64,000 bases of DNA from an uncultured Bdellovibrionales bacterium (GCA_937903155.1 CALCZU010000024.1:1-64000); one strand, 5' to 3'; numbered from the stretch's first letter, positions 16,529 through 26,203 are shown. Notes: generated from the letters alone by a model not told the origin. A program made the numbers and translations.

Positions 16529-17967
16529 TGCGTAAACACATCTTTGCTTTCTTCGTCTTTTTACTGAGTCTTTCAACTCTTTCAGATGCGGGGTTGATTA
16601 CCGATGTCGACATCTACGGGCGAGATGTGGGTTACTACCAAAGTTTTACGCTTAAAAAAGAAAACGGCATTACGTATCTCGTGATGGCCAAATGTTATCC
16701 CGATCGTTTGGTTCCGAGAAACATCACAAGCCGAAACTGTTTAGACGACGCCAAAAAAATCGAATTGAATTCCGCTTTAGAAGATATTCAAAAAGGATTT
16801 TCGACCGAGGTTTTCGTCGAAATTTTAAAAAGACAGCAACTGCAGCTCAAGAAAAATGCCGCGGTTTTATCGGAAGAGATTAAAGACTACGCTCCCAAAG
16901 CAAACGGTAAAGATCCTCTTCTAGAAGAAGTGACGAGTCGTTTAGCGAAAGATGCCAGCTCGCCACTCGTAGAAGATTCCGTCGATCCGACTTTAACGGG
17001 CTATCTTGAAATCCTTTCGCAAATTAATGATCCTAAAAAAGATTTCTTTGTTCTGTACGACAATCGAAAAAATGATGAAGCGCAGTACCGCCTCTCAGTG
17101 AAGCTGGTGAATACGTTTACACATACCTTCTACAAAGATTTCGGTTTTTTCTGCAAAAACAGCGACGATAACTTGGTAGAAAATAAAAACGGCGGATGCC
17201 TTCTAAAATCCACTGGGGTGACCTACAGCGTGTCAATGTCGATAGGCGACAAATCAAACAATGGAATGTGGCTCAACCGCGATATCGCGAAGTGGCGTTG
17301 TGAGAGTTTGTCCGCAGGTGGTTTCCGCGATTGGAGACTTCCAACGGAGCCTGAACTGCTCTCTGCAAAGCTTGCGGCAAATTCTATCGGCTTTGATCCG
17401 TTTCTCTACTATTGGACGTCTGACAAAACCAGGAACGAACAAATTGATCACCGGACGTATAAACTAGGCAATCAAGTCGAATCCGAAAGCAAAGAGAGTG
17501 TTCTGATCGGAATGAAAAGTTCTGACATACGCCAAATGTTTTCGTATCACCGCGTACAATCTTCGGCTCCCGCATTTTCGGATAAAACAACTACCGTAAC
17601 AAACACCAATCGAGTTTTAGCGGCTCAATTTAACGTCGAAGAAAGAACTTATCGTTTAGTGCGTCCAGAGCGAGAAGCTCAGTTCGATATCAAAAGATAT
17701 CGATTGTTAGGAGCGGTCGGAACATTAAGCTATGACAAGGTTAAAACGGTCGAGTCACCCGACTTTGTTTACAATAAAAATATCGACATGTTCGGAACAG
17801 GCGATGTGCTCTATTCAATCCCCACGGTAGCAACTTGGAAAAAATCGGAAACTTTTTTGGGGTCTCACTCAGAAAAAGTGAACCCTCTTGATTATATCCA
17901 TTATGATCTTCCAAAGGATGTCGAAAAAAGCGAAATAGCCTTGATTTGTGTCAGGGCCGGTCGCTAA
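16528..17967 (+). CDS. Secreted DUF1566-like protein coupled to the TIGR03000-like gene
   Basis: The signal peptide is MRKHIFAFFVFLLSLSTLSDA. Residues 70-190 are helical and charged. In the middle, MWLNRDIAKWRCESLSAGGF followed by RDWRLPTEPELLSA is the DUF1566 hallmark (C-x-lar-GG-dWRLPT-EL), a C-type-lectin-like fold often used for surface binding. The C-terminus (ALICVRAGR) fits the closing strand of that domain, though it is separated by an unusually long insert. It starts by 1-base overlap with the upstream gene. No enzyme motif was seen. It is probably a periplasmic or surface partner of its neighbour. Confidence 0.72.
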   Translation: MRKHIFAFFVFLLSLSTLSDAGLITDVDIYGRDVGYYQSFTLKKENGITYLVMAKCYPDRLVPRNITSRNCLDDAKKIELNSALEDIQKGFSTEVFVEILKRQQLQLKKNAAVLSEEIKDYAPKANGKDPLLEEVTSRLAKDASSPLVEDSVDPTLTGYLEILSQINDPKKDFFVLYDNRKNDEAQYRLSVKLVNTFTHTFYKDFGFFCKNSDDNLVENKNGGCLLKSTGVTYSVSMSIGDKSNNGMWLNRDIAKWRCESLSAGGFRDWRLPTEPELLSAKLAANSIGFDPFLYYWTSDKTRNEQIDHRTYKLGNQVESESKESVLIGMKSSDIRQMFSYHRVQSSAPAFSDKTTTVTNTNRVLAAQFNVEERTYRLVRPEREAQFDIKRYRLLGAVGTLSYDKVKTVESPDFVYNKNIDMFGTGDVLYSIPTVATWKKSETFLGSHSEKVNPLDYIHYDLPKDVEKSEIALICVRAGR

Positions 17968-17978
17968 ATCTCTTTGCG

Positions 17979-19631
17979 TTAACTGGACCAAAGCGATTGG
18001 AAAAAATCTCGACATCTCTCTAAAAATGTTTTTGGGAGCATTTTGCTCTTTAAGTAGTTTCGAGTGATCTCGGGAACGTCGAAAGAGATCGCGAGGATTT
18101 TTTCGGGTTTTTTGAGATAAGCATAGATGTGCCGCCCGTCGAATGCGTACGCCAATTCTTTAGTTTTTAGGTTTTGTTTGATGAGCGCCGCCGAATCACG
18201 CCAAAGAAAGGCGACGTCCGGAGTTTGCCCCAGAAAAAGGGATTCGAGAGCCGCGGGTGGATAACGTTTCATTTCGCGTGTGATTTTTGGAAGGCGTCCC
18301 GCGGTGACTTTGTCGTAAATTTCTTGAGTCACGGAGATCACGGCCGAGATGATCCGCGAACGTTCTCGACCGATGACGGGAACGAAATCCCCTCCTGTTT
18401 CGAGAGCTTTTAGAACCGCTTGATTCTCTTTTGACAGAGTCAGCGGTTTTCCCAATATTTTTTCGGCCTCACGCAAATATTCTAAAAGCCAGACGCGCGC
18501 CCGTTGGTCGCCGAGGGGATGTTCCCGGTCAGGACGCAAACTTGCGGTCGTGTAATTTCCTAAGTTGGTCCCCGCGTTTTTCGATTCGGGGAGCTCCGGG
18601 CCCTCGCGATAATACATTTCGTTCATATTGGTACTATCATAAAGGACGAGGGGATCGGTGGGATGCCCTTGAGCGATTCGCGCAGAAGGATTCGGCATGA
18701 TGTCGTAGAGATCTTTTCCCACAAATCGGTCGATAAGACCCGTTTGGGGATTGATTTCGACGATGAGATTTTGGGTGTGAGAGGCGTGATAAAAACCGTG
18801 CACGAAGTTTGTCCGAGCGCTAAAGCGCGCGACTTTTGGTAAATATTCTTTTTGAAAGTACTCTTCAGGAGTCATCTTTGCTTTGTCAGCCATTTCTTTA
18901 AACTTCGGCGAACCTAAAAATCCATGAAGAGGCCAAATTTTATTTCCTTCTTTTGCGGGGGTGAGGGGATTCGCTGACCGAAGGGAGTAGGAAGTTAAGA
19001 TCGCATCGCTGTCGCCCGCAAACGCTGAGAACCGCTCCGGCAAAAATGAAAGAGTGGAATCGGGAGTTTGTTTTAGAGCCGTTTCGACATAATCATTGTG
19101 GCGAATCGTATCTTGAGCATGACTGTTGTTGTTCCAAATTCCGTTATCGACGAACTGTCGGAGTTTCATAAAGATGGGGCTCGTCTCCGGTTTTTCGGGA
19201 TCCCAAACGAAGTATGAACTGTGCCCCTGAATTCGGGCCCCCCAGTATTTCTGTTGAGGTTCGTACCGTTTCTTCAGTTCTTCGAATCCACTTCCAGGTG
19301 CGTCGAGCACAAAAAAGCGAATCATAGTCTGCATTTTTCCGTCTTTTCCCTGCTTCTCGAAGTAGACCCATTTACGAGTGGCGGGGTCTAAAAACTCCGA
19401 ATCCCGGGGGTGGCATTCGCTTTCGGGGATATCAAAATGGTAAAGAGGAACCGGTTTTCTTTGTTCCTCGGTAAAAACCTCTTCGATCCTGTCCGGGATA
19501 TTGAAGGCCTGGTCGAGTTCGACGAATTCTCTCCATTTTTCGGGTACTTGCGGGGTGGGTTCGGCGAAACAACCCGAGGCAAAAGAGAGGATGACAAACA
19601 ACCACTGCAATCGAGGCAAAGAGCGGCTCAT
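17979..19631 (-). CDS. Exported protein, unknown (faint IucA/IucC-like motif)
   Basis: The N-terminus is a signal sequence ending in FASGC, possibly a lipobox with lipidation at C21. The 550-residue protein is not recognised as a whole. HASHTQNLIVEINPQTGLID followed by RFVGKDLYDI recalls the H-x-QN...RD pattern of IucA/IucC-type siderophore synthetases and FhuF-like folds, but the ATP-grasp-like motifs expected before it were not seen and those enzymes are cytoplasmic, so I do not assign a function. It is convergent with the DUF1566-like gene, 11 bases away. Confidence 0.7.
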   Translation of the reverse strand: MSRSLPRLQWLFVILSFASGCFAEPTPQVPEKWREFVELDQAFNIPDRIEEVFTEEQRKPVPLYHFDIPESECHPRDSEFLDPATRKWVYFEKQGKDGKMQTMIRFFVLDAPGSGFEELKKRYEPQQKYWGARIQGHSSYFVWDPEKPETSPIFMKLRQFVDNGIWNNNSHAQDTIRHNDYVETALKQTPDSTLSFLPERFSAFAGDSDAILTSYSLRSANPLTPAKEGNKIWPLHGFLGSPKFKEMADKAKMTPEEYFQKEYLPKVARFSARTNFVHGFYHASHTQNLIVEINPQTGLIDRFVGKDLYDIMPNPSARIAQGHPTDPLVLYDSTNMNEMYYREGPELPESKNAGTNLGNYTTASLRPDREHPLGDQRARVWLLEYLREAEKILGKPLTLSKENQAVLKALETGGDFVPVIGRERSRIISAVISVTQEIYDKVTAGRLPKITREMKRYPPAALESLFLGQTPDVAFLWRDSAALIKQNLKTKELAYAFDGRHIYAYLKKPEKILAISFDVPEITRNYLKSKMLPKTFLERCRDFFQSLWSS

Positions 19632-19738
19632 AGACTTTCTATTTTAACATACCAAAGCTCGCTCATTCTTTTGGCTTACGACGCAAAAAATGTGGTAAAC
19701 AGCGTCGTCGTTTGCCATGAACCCTTTAAGGTAATTGC

Positions 19739-20896
19739 ATGAAAAAAGTTTTCGTTTTTCTAGTGCTGATTTCTCTTTCATTTTTTTCGACGGGACCTCT
19801 GTATGCGCCGCCGGACGACGTCAATACCGTGACTCAGCTTCTCCGTTCATCAAATCCGGGGGACTTAGAGCAGGGCCTCGCGATGATCGCGAACGGAACC
19901 GTTGATAAGCGTTTTTTGCTTGAGCTCCAACCCATTCTCGAAAGCGATCTTGCCTTCTCGAACTCAGAAGCCGACTTAGCACTGATGCAGCAAATTTATC
20001 CGGCTTTGCGCGCCCTTCGCAAAGCCTACGATATAGAGACCATCTTCTTTCTCCTCCAACAAATAAAGGGCACTATTCATTGGCAGGAGTTTTCAAAAAT
20101 TATCCATGCCGACGACGCTGGTGCTAAAGTGCTTGCGCTCATTCATGCGAATAGAGACAAATATGGCCGATTTGCGGACCCCCTTTTGGAAGCTGCAGCC
20201 CACACTCCCGCGAAGCATTCCGCGGTAGCCATTGCAATACTCCTGCACACGCTCGCGGACGGAATGAAAATTGGGAACCATGCAGATATTGACGCTTTAG
20301 AAAAAATACCAAGCGCTTTTAAAAAGTCCGGCTATTCAAAAGAGCAACTATTAAAGCTTCGCGCGACGATTTTAGCGTCGATAGAAAAGTTTTCGTATCC
20401 TCACGACAACGACTACTTTAGCGATCTCGACGCATCGCTCATCCTTCTAAAAATGGCGTATGATTTCTACGGTAAAGACGATTCATTTTTACAAATGGCG
20501 CGTGAAAAATTCGCAAAACAGCGAAAAAGATTCTCTGCGATCGATCTCAATGCTTGGTTATCCACCATTAGCCAACTTTCGGGCGGAAAAGCGATTCCAC
20601 CCGGTTACGACATTAAAGCAGTCGAGAAGTTAGAAGAGCTGGTCCTGTTGAAGATGTTGGGAAACGGCACGGCTCAGGGTCACGGAAAAAGTGCGGCGGA
20701 CCTCATCGCGAAAATGGAGTTAGACCATATCGGGGAAGAACTCGAAAAAATTCTTTCGATACGCGGTCACGACGAGTTTAAAGAAGTCATCGTTGTGGCA
20801 CTCTCTCAATCTCAGGAAGCTGGGGTCCCCGCTGTGATTCAGAGCCATCCGAAATGCCGAGCGATTTTGGAAGGATTCAGCCGACGGCAGCAATGA
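19739..20896 (+). CDS. Secreted alpha-helical repeat-like protein, unknown
   Basis: The signal peptide is MKKVFVFLVLISLSFFSTGPLYA, followed by 360 residues rich in Leu, Ala, Lys and Glu with a regular helix-pair look resembling HEAT or TPR solenoids, but no repeat is close enough to name. Likely periplasmic. No catalytic motif. It lies between the divergent 550-residue gene and the RCC1 gene and may have its own promoter. Confidence 0.72.
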   Translation: MKKVFVFLVLISLSFFSTGPLYAPPDDVNTVTQLLRSSNPGDLEQGLAMIANGTVDKRFLLELQPILESDLAFSNSEADLALMQQIYPALRALRKAYDIETIFFLLQQIKGTIHWQEFSKIIHADDAGAKVLALIHANRDKYGRFADPLLEAAAHTPAKHSAVAIAILLHTLADGMKIGNHADIDALEKIPSAFKKSGYSKEQLLKLRATILASIEKFSYPHDNDYFSDLDASLILLKMAYDFYGKDDSFLQMAREKFAKQRKRFSAIDLNAWLSTISQLSGGKAIPPGYDIKAVEKLEELVLLKMLGNGTAQGHGKSAADLIAKMELDHIGEELEKILSIRGHDEFKEVIVVALSQSQEAGVPAVIQSHPKCRAILEGFSRRQQ

Positions 20897-21089
20897 AAAA
20901 ATCTTCTTAGCCTCTCCGTAGGCCTTTCTTCTCAAATAGACTCACATCAATTTTTTTACTCATTGTTTCGGTTGAAAACAGCTGCTAACCCCAATGCATC
21001 ATTGCGACTTTGCGGAATTGACTCACAAAATGGGCATTGATAGCAGTACTCGAGAAGATTCTGAGTCGAGTGCAGGGAGTACGTGGAAA

Positions 21090-23117
21090 ATGATGAAGTT
21101 TTTTTTAGCGTTTCTATTTTTCTTTTCAATTCAAACGGTTTTCGCAAACGACACCGCCACTCGCAAAGAGGTGGATCGGATTGGGCAAAGTTTAACCGTG
21201 GGACAGCTTCACTTGTGTATCTTAAATAGCGATGGAGTGAAGTGTTACGGAAGTAATAAGTACGGACAGACAGACGTTCCGGTCCTCTCCCATCCGACCC
21301 AAGTCACGGCCGGCGGCTGGCATACCTGCGCGTTGGACGACAACGGCGTTAAATGTTGGGGACACGCCGACGATGGTAAATTAAAAGTCCCTGCTTTGAA
21401 AAACCCTCGTTTTATCAATGCGGGAACAAGGTACACCTGTGCTCTTGATGACGATGGAATTCAGTGTTGGGGAGAGTCTAGTTTAGGCGCGACTCGTGCT
21501 CCCAAATTAGTGGGGGCAAAGACCATCAGTTGCGGTTTGGATCATGCGTGTGCGGTTGAAGCCAACGGAAATGTCCGTTGCTGGGGGTCGGAGGGAACGG
21601 TTGGAGCTTATCAAACGCATGTTCCTTCGGGCCTTCGAAATGTGAAACAGCTTGCCATGGGAACTTACCGCAGTTGTTCTTTGGGCGACGGGCAACCTGA
21701 GTGTTGGGGAGAATTTCGAGCCGCTCCTCCGGGAATCCGGACGAACTATACAACGATGCCAAATCTCACAAATCCTCGAGGACTCACTGCAGGCGACCGC
21801 CACGTTTGCGTTATCGATGATCACGGGGTCGCTTGTTGGGGAATGACGGAGTACGGAGAAAAAGAGATTTTAAAAGTGCCTTTCGCGAAGTTAGTCAGTG
21901 CGGGCGGCAGAAGCAGCTGTGTCGTCGACGAAGACGATGCGCTTCACTGTGCAGGAACCATTACTGAGCACCTTCCGAAGATTTCATCTGAGGCAGTTAT
22001 TGGACCCTCGACGATTCGAATGACTCTTCCACGCCTCGAAGAAGCCTTACAAAAGATGTCTCGGTTAGTGACTGTAAAAAAGTCGAGTTTTTTTAAAGAC
22101 CTTTCAAAATTGGTCGCAGAATTTCCGGTAGATGCAAAAAATCCCTATCAGAGTTCGAAGTCGATTGGGGCGCGCTATCTAATTTTCGAACTGATGGGAC
22201 CGGTTCTTGAGACAACTTATTCAGAAATGATTCAAGAAAAAGTAGTTCCAGATTATGTGGGCGCTCGAAAGACGATCCAAGCCCGATTAGGAATTTTAAA
22301 CGGAGAAGCAACAGCCACCGCGTCGGATGCATTCATCGTCGCAGCCAAGATGACGCGCTTTTCACTCAACGCCTGTCGTGAAAAAATCATCGATCCGAAA
22401 ATGCAAGAAGAGCTCGAGAGTTTGATGCTTGGGATCGGGCGATTAGAAGCAAATCATAAATTAGCAGGAGCCAAAAGTAACGTTGGCGTGGATTCATTCG
22501 AAGACCTGAAAGGCCTTCTCAAAAAACACACTGCCTTAATCGATTCATTGGCGAAGTCAGAGGCCACCCTCGGATTTGCAACTTTACTAAAGAAAGTTGA
22601 AAGCTTGCCAAAACTGAAAGCGAGTTTTTCACCTTCGTTTAAAATTCCAGCCCCTGAATTTCGCCCTCCGCAAGTGACAGCACCTTCTGAGCAGAAGACG
22701 GCATACGTTTGTGGTGTGATGTGCGAATGCCGAAAAGTGCTTCCGAGGAAAGAAGAAAAAGAACCGTTCGAGATTCTTTCCATCCGCCGCTTTGACAAAC
22801 AAGAAGCTTTGATTAATGCAGAAGACGCTTGTTTAAATTACTGGGAAAATGACGCTAGGGGATCGCAATCCTGTTGGATTAATCGAGATTGGTGTACGGC
22901 TCATGAGCCGAGCCCCAGAGACCCCAAAAGCGGGAGTGAAGATCCTAAACCTCCGCGTCCTACTCGTTGGGCCACAAAAGAAGACGGCCAGTTTAAACCG
23001 ATGCTCTTTTATTCGGCTTCGCAATTTTATTATAGAGCGGAAGGCGCCACTGCGGTTTGGTACGATAAATCCAATCGGCTTCGCTGGGTTAAACAAGTCG
23101 GAAAACTGGAAGAATAA
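21090..23117 (+). CDS. Secreted RCC1 beta-propeller protein with Cys-rich C-terminus
   Basis: I chose ATG 21090 because it has a GGGAG ribosome site and begins a clean signal peptide (MMKFFLAFLFFFSIQTVFA). Residues about 25-315 hold seven RCC1-type repeats, each with a CxL-x-DDxGVxCWG signature (HTCALDDNGVKCWG, YTCALDDDGIQCWG and others), enough for one seven-bladed propeller. The paired Cys in each repeat suit an oxidising compartment. Residues about 325-560 are helical. The C-terminal 110 residues have nine Cys (for example VCGVMCECRK), a separate small domain. Likely a surface or periplasmic binding protein. The secreted gene 12 bases downstream is probably cotranscribed. Confidence 0.85.
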   Translation: MMKFFLAFLFFFSIQTVFANDTATRKEVDRIGQSLTVGQLHLCILNSDGVKCYGSNKYGQTDVPVLSHPTQVTAGGWHTCALDDNGVKCWGHADDGKLKVPALKNPRFINAGTRYTCALDDDGIQCWGESSLGATRAPKLVGAKTISCGLDHACAVEANGNVRCWGSEGTVGAYQTHVPSGLRNVKQLAMGTYRSCSLGDGQPECWGEFRAAPPGIRTNYTTMPNLTNPRGLTAGDRHVCVIDDHGVACWGMTEYGEKEILKVPFAKLVSAGGRSSCVVDEDDALHCAGTITEHLPKISSEAVIGPSTIRMTLPRLEEALQKMSRLVTVKKSSFFKDLSKLVAEFPVDAKNPYQSSKSIGARYLIFELMGPVLETTYSEMIQEKVVPDYVGARKTIQARLGILNGEATATASDAFIVAAKMTRFSLNACREKIIDPKMQEELESLMLGIGRLEANHKLAGAKSNVGVDSFEDLKGLLKKHTALIDSLAKSEATLGFATLLKKVESLPKLKASFSPSFKIPAPEFRPPQVTAPSEQKTAYVCGVMCECRKVLPRKEEKEPFEILSIRRFDKQEALINAEDACLNYWENDARGSQSCWINRDWCTAHEPSPRDPKSGSEDPKPPRPTRWATKEDGQFKPMLFYSASQFYYRAEGATAVWYDKSNRLRWVKQVGKLEE

Positions 23118-23129
23118 ACGGGGAAAAAG

Positions 23130-23831
23130 ATGAAAAAAACTCTTTTTGTGATTTTGTCAGTTTTATCATTGGTTCAATCAGGAGGTTTCGCAGATGAAAT
23201 TTCAACGGCGAAAACTCAGCTTCAAACCCAACTCTCTCTGATTAAACAAATCACACCCTTTGTTGAACGGCATTTCAAAGCAAGACTGCAACTTCTCAAG
23301 CAGCGAACGACCGCCACCCTCCAATTAGTCGAAGAAAAAGGAATCGCTCACCGTCAAACCGATTTGGCATATCAAAATCTCATCGTCAGTTATCTTTATT
23401 CTGTTGCATTTTTTCGCGAGATTGAGACGGACGTCAGTGTCGAATGGATTAAGGAGCTTCTGCAGATTACGGAACAGATTAAAAAGTCGCGAGGATACGA
23501 CGAGGACTCACCCTATACGCAAATCACCTACACGGTGTTTAATCAAATTCACCAGCTGATTCACCAACTCAAAAACAATAATGCGCTGTCTGAAGAGTTG
23601 AATCAAAAACTTCAAGCGCTTGTTCCTGAATTGGGAAAACTACTCGCCATTGCAAAGCAGGGAGGCGATCGTCCTAATACGTTTGAAGCGGCCCGGCCTC
23701 TTTATGATTCGATCGTAGCACTGTACCCTGAGTTCAATAAGATTCTCCAGTCGAACACGGTATTCAATGTCGTTCTAGAAATCCAAGGGCTCACGGAGTT
23801 TTACGCAGAGTATGCTCAGATAAAAAAGTAA
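23130..23831 (+). CDS. Secreted alpha-helical protein, unknown
   Basis: The signal peptide is MKKTLFVILSVLSLVQSGGFA and the mature part of about 210 residues is almost all helical, rich in Gln, Leu and Lys, with likely coiled-coil stretches. No Cys in the mature part and no motif I recognise. It follows the RCC1 propeller gene after 12 bases with a GGGGA ribosome site, so the two likely form one transcription unit and may interact. Confidence 0.75.
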   Translation: MKKTLFVILSVLSLVQSGGFADEISTAKTQLQTQLSLIKQITPFVERHFKARLQLLKQRTTATLQLVEEKGIAHRQTDLAYQNLIVSYLYSVAFFREIETDVSVEWIKELLQITEQIKKSRGYDEDSPYTQITYTVFNQIHQLIHQLKNNNALSEELNQKLQALVPELGKLLAIAKQGGDRPNTFEAARPLYDSIVALYPEFNKILQSNTVFNVVLEIQGLTEFYAEYAQIKK

Positions 23832-24127
23832 CTGGATCCTAAGCAGGTGGCTTTTATTCACCTCACTTTCCTTAAAACTAGGAAGCTCTCACTGCCCAAC
23901 TGCAGCAACGGCGCCCAGACTCAGGCCCCTTGTTGGGGTAGGATTGACCTGTCCGCACCCCTATCGGCTGGTTTATAGGTACTACCCCGCCATTATTGGA
24001 TGGTACGCCACTCCGTACGGTATCGTGAATCAGTACGGTAGATTCGGCCCAGCATACTTCTGCGCATACCCGTGAATACCGGACGCAGTTTCGCCTATTG
24101 GGCACGTAGCCAGCAATAGCAAAGAAC
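23832..24127. other. GC-richer region without convincing gene
   Basis: About 296 bases separate two convergent genes. The stretch from about 23880 to 24110 is visibly richer in G and C than its flanks. It holds a direct repeat gtacggta (two copies about 10 bases apart) and short hairpins (gaatc/gattc, cccc/gggg). All frames give only short, odd peptides with untypical composition. It may be a small RNA, a decayed gene or foreign DNA. I cannot decide between them. Confidence 0.35.
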
Positions 24128-24490
24128 TCATTCCGGACGAGTCGCGCAAAGTTTCACCGATTGCTTTAAACTTAACGAAGGACTTGAAAGTCTAAACGCA
24201 TTTCTCACGCAATCCACTGGCTCGGTGGATACGGCGCCCGCACAAAGTTGTAAAGATTCCTCGATATTAAGAGAGGGGGATGACATCGCGAACGCGGTTA
24301 TCACACAAGAGACAGGAGCCACTGAGGTTGCTCCTTGGCAGAGCTTTACAGATTGTTCGATACTTAGCGAAGGAGAGGTCGCTGTAAAGGCTGACTGCAC
24401 GCAAGTCACAGGATTCGCCATTAGGGCTGAAGAACTCAAGAAAAGAATACTGCAAACAAAATTCCAACGAACGCTTTTAATCTTAAACAT
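24128..24490 (-). CDS. Secreted protein of three 32-residue Cys-paired repeats
   Basis: After a signal peptide (to about SSSALMA) the whole mature protein is three tandem copies of a unit of about 32 residues: PVxCVxxAF, then SPSLxIEQSVKLC, then a GA-rich linker. Each unit has two Cys with 20 residues between them, suggesting one disulfide per repeat. The third copy ends in CATRPE, right at the stop. Family unknown to me. The design, small helix pairs stapled by a disulfide, suits a stable extracellular binding protein. It lies beside a GC-rich unexplained region and opposite a secreted gene on the other strand. Confidence 0.75.
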   Translation of the reverse strand: MFKIKSVRWNFVCSILFLSSSALMANPVTCVQSAFTATSPSLSIEQSVKLCQGATSVAPVSCVITAFAMSSPSLNIEESLQLCAGAVSTEPVDCVRNAFRLSSPSLSLKQSVKLCATRPE

Positions 24491-24676
24491 TAAAAAATCC
24501 TCCCTAAGAAAAATTTAGATTTGTCCAAAGAGGAGTATTTTGCGATCAAAAAAGAGGGTAGGTGCTAACATTTGATGACGCGATCGCAAGGCAAAAAAAA
24601 GACCTCAACCGGTTTGACAGGAGTAAATCTCGTTACTAATTGTGAACAGAATAGTCTCTGAAAGAGAGGTCGTCTG

Positions 24677-25288
24677 ATGAAGAAAATCTTTAATTATGTG
24701 TTTGTCCTTCAACTCATTTTCGCGGGAGGAGTCCACGCGGCATGGGAAGATGTACACGAACTCCTCGCCCCCCATTCTTGGACAACGCCTATTTTTTGGC
24801 CGGTAGACCCAACAACGAAGTGGCAGATTGCAGGAAACTATAGTTCTCTCGATGGAAGTGTAGATTTTCAGATAGATGAATCCCTCTCGATCTCTGATTT
24901 AGATCTCAAACCAAAGCTGAGGTATATGACCCAGTCTTCTAAGGAGGCTTACGTTCATCCTTCGCGGATCAGTCCCATTCAATTCAAAAAAGGAAATTGG
25001 TACGAGTTCAAAGATTACGAAAAAAGAGGCGAGTCCATGTATGTCTTTTTCGCCAACGGTACGTTCAAAGCAAACATTGCGATGAATAATCATATCACCG
25101 GACAAGAAGAGGCTGAGAAGATGGAGATTGCTGTGAAATTTGCGATGTTTAAAACGACAAAAGAAGAATACACGGTGATGATCTACTCCCCCGGTTTTAT
25201 TCTTTACGACAGTCGTAACAACAGACTGGTTGTCGGCGACATCCGATATGGAAAGCAGCAACAGTTTACAAAGAAACTTTCTAAATAG
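24677..25288 (+). CDS. Secreted protein, unknown function
   Basis: The signal peptide is MKKIFNYVFVLQLIFAGGVHA, with cleavage after HA. The mature part of about 180 residues is rich in aromatic residues and beta-strand propensity and has no Cys. No domain recognised. A GAGAGG ribosome site precedes the ATG. It is convergent with a LysR-family gene 3 bases away. The leader region before it (about 24597-24675) contains distant arms gacctc and gaggtc that could pair, but I would not call a riboswitch. Confidence 0.7.
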   Translation: MKKIFNYVFVLQLIFAGGVHAAWEDVHELLAPHSWTTPIFWPVDPTTKWQIAGNYSSLDGSVDFQIDESLSISDLDLKPKLRYMTQSSKEAYVHPSRISPIQFKKGNWYEFKDYEKRGESMYVFFANGTFKANIAMNNHITGQEEAEKMEIAVKFAMFKTTKEEYTVMIYSPGFILYDSRNNRLVVGDIRYGKQQQFTKKLSK

Positions 25289-25291
25289 TCT

Positions 25292-26179
25292 TTAAACAGA
25301 GTCCCCGAGTTTAGTTTTAAGAAAGTCCGCGAATAACTCAGCGGTACGGGTTAATGTGCGGCTTCTCAATTTTACTAGGTATAAAGGAGTTCCTATTTTT
25401 TTATGAAAGGGGACTTCAATCAGTGTTCTCCTTTTCAATTCGGTTGCGACCATAGGTTTCGGGAGAATGCTGTAACCGACTCCTTCAATCGTTAAACGCA
25501 TCTGTGTCTCGAGCGAATTTGCTTCGATTTTTATATCCGGCCGAATGCCAATGCTTCGTAACATTTTTAAGACTGGGTAAGGTTTGGAGTAATCTAATGA
25601 ATCCGAACTAATAAATTGTTTTTCCATGACCACCTGGAAAAGACTTTTCTTTTTATGAATCTCCGGAGAAACGACGCGAACAAACTCGACAAAGCAAAGC
25701 TTCTCCGACTGAAACTCCTTGTTTTTAGACGGGGTGTATAAAATTCCGAGTTCCATTCTAAAGTCTTTTATCTTTTCTAAGAGAATCTGTGAGACTCCGG
25801 AATAAATTTTGATATTCCCCTTAAAATGCTGGCTTCTAAATTCTTTGATCAGGGGAGGGAGTAGGTAGTTACAGACATTATCTGAAGCGCCTAACCAGAG
25901 CTCTCCTTCGCAGTGATCCAAAGTATCCTGCAAAGAAGAACTGATACTTTCCATTTCGGAAAAAACTTTTTCTGCGCGTTCAAAGAGGAGTTTTCCAAGA
26001 GGTGTAAGAATAACTCCTTTTTTGGTTCGATCCAAAAAGCGAAGGTTTTGACTCTCTTCAAGTTGCTTTACCATCTTGCTAATCGACGGCTGTGAGACTC
26101 TCAGTTTTTTTGAGGCTTGGGTAAAGCTTCCGGCTTTGACGACTTCATAAAAGTATCTGAGTTGGTTAAATTCAATCAT
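25292..26179 (-). CDS. LysR-family transcriptional regulator
   Basis: The N-terminal winged helix is classical: LRYFYEVVKAGSFTQASKKL, then VSQPSISKMVKQLEESQNLR and FLDRTKKGVILTPLG. The remaining 200 residues fit the periplasmic-binding-like effector domain. Length 295 is standard. It is divergent from the exported HAD gene at 26300 with 120 bases between, the usual LysR arrangement, so that gene is the first candidate target. A short inverted repeat lies just upstream of its start. Effector unknown. Confidence 0.93.
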   Translation of the reverse strand: MIEFNQLRYFYEVVKAGSFTQASKKLRVSQPSISKMVKQLEESQNLRFLDRTKKGVILTPLGKLLFERAEKVFSEMESISSSLQDTLDHCEGELWLGASDNVCNYLLPPLIKEFRSQHFKGNIKIYSGVSQILLEKIKDFRMELGILYTPSKNKEFQSEKLCFVEFVRVVSPEIHKKKSLFQVVMEKQFISSDSLDYSKPYPVLKMLRSIGIRPDIKIEANSLETQMRLTIEGVGYSILPKPMVATELKRRTLIEVPFHKKIGTPLYLVKLRSRTLTRTAELFADFLKTKLGDSV

Positions 26180-26188
26180 AGCTAAAAA

Positions 26189-26203
26189 GCATATTTATTA
26201 TGC
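26189..26203. promoter_or_regulatory. Inverted repeat, possible LysR-type operator
   Basis: gcata-tttat-tatgc is a perfect 5-bp inverted repeat with a 5-base AT-rich spacer, 10 bases upstream of the LysR start and in the divergent gap with the HAD gene. Size and symmetry suit a LysR recognition site for autoregulation. The surrounding AT-richness makes chance symmetry possible. Confidence 0.4.

Noticed and set aside
17979..19631. Siderophore synthetase (IucA/IucC) assignment
   Set aside because: Only one short HxQN...D-like motif matches; the protein is exported and lacks the nucleotide-binding motifs.
24597..24675. Riboswitch in the leader before 24677
   Set aside because: Distant gacctc/gaggtc arms could pair, but no conserved core of a known riboswitch was seen.
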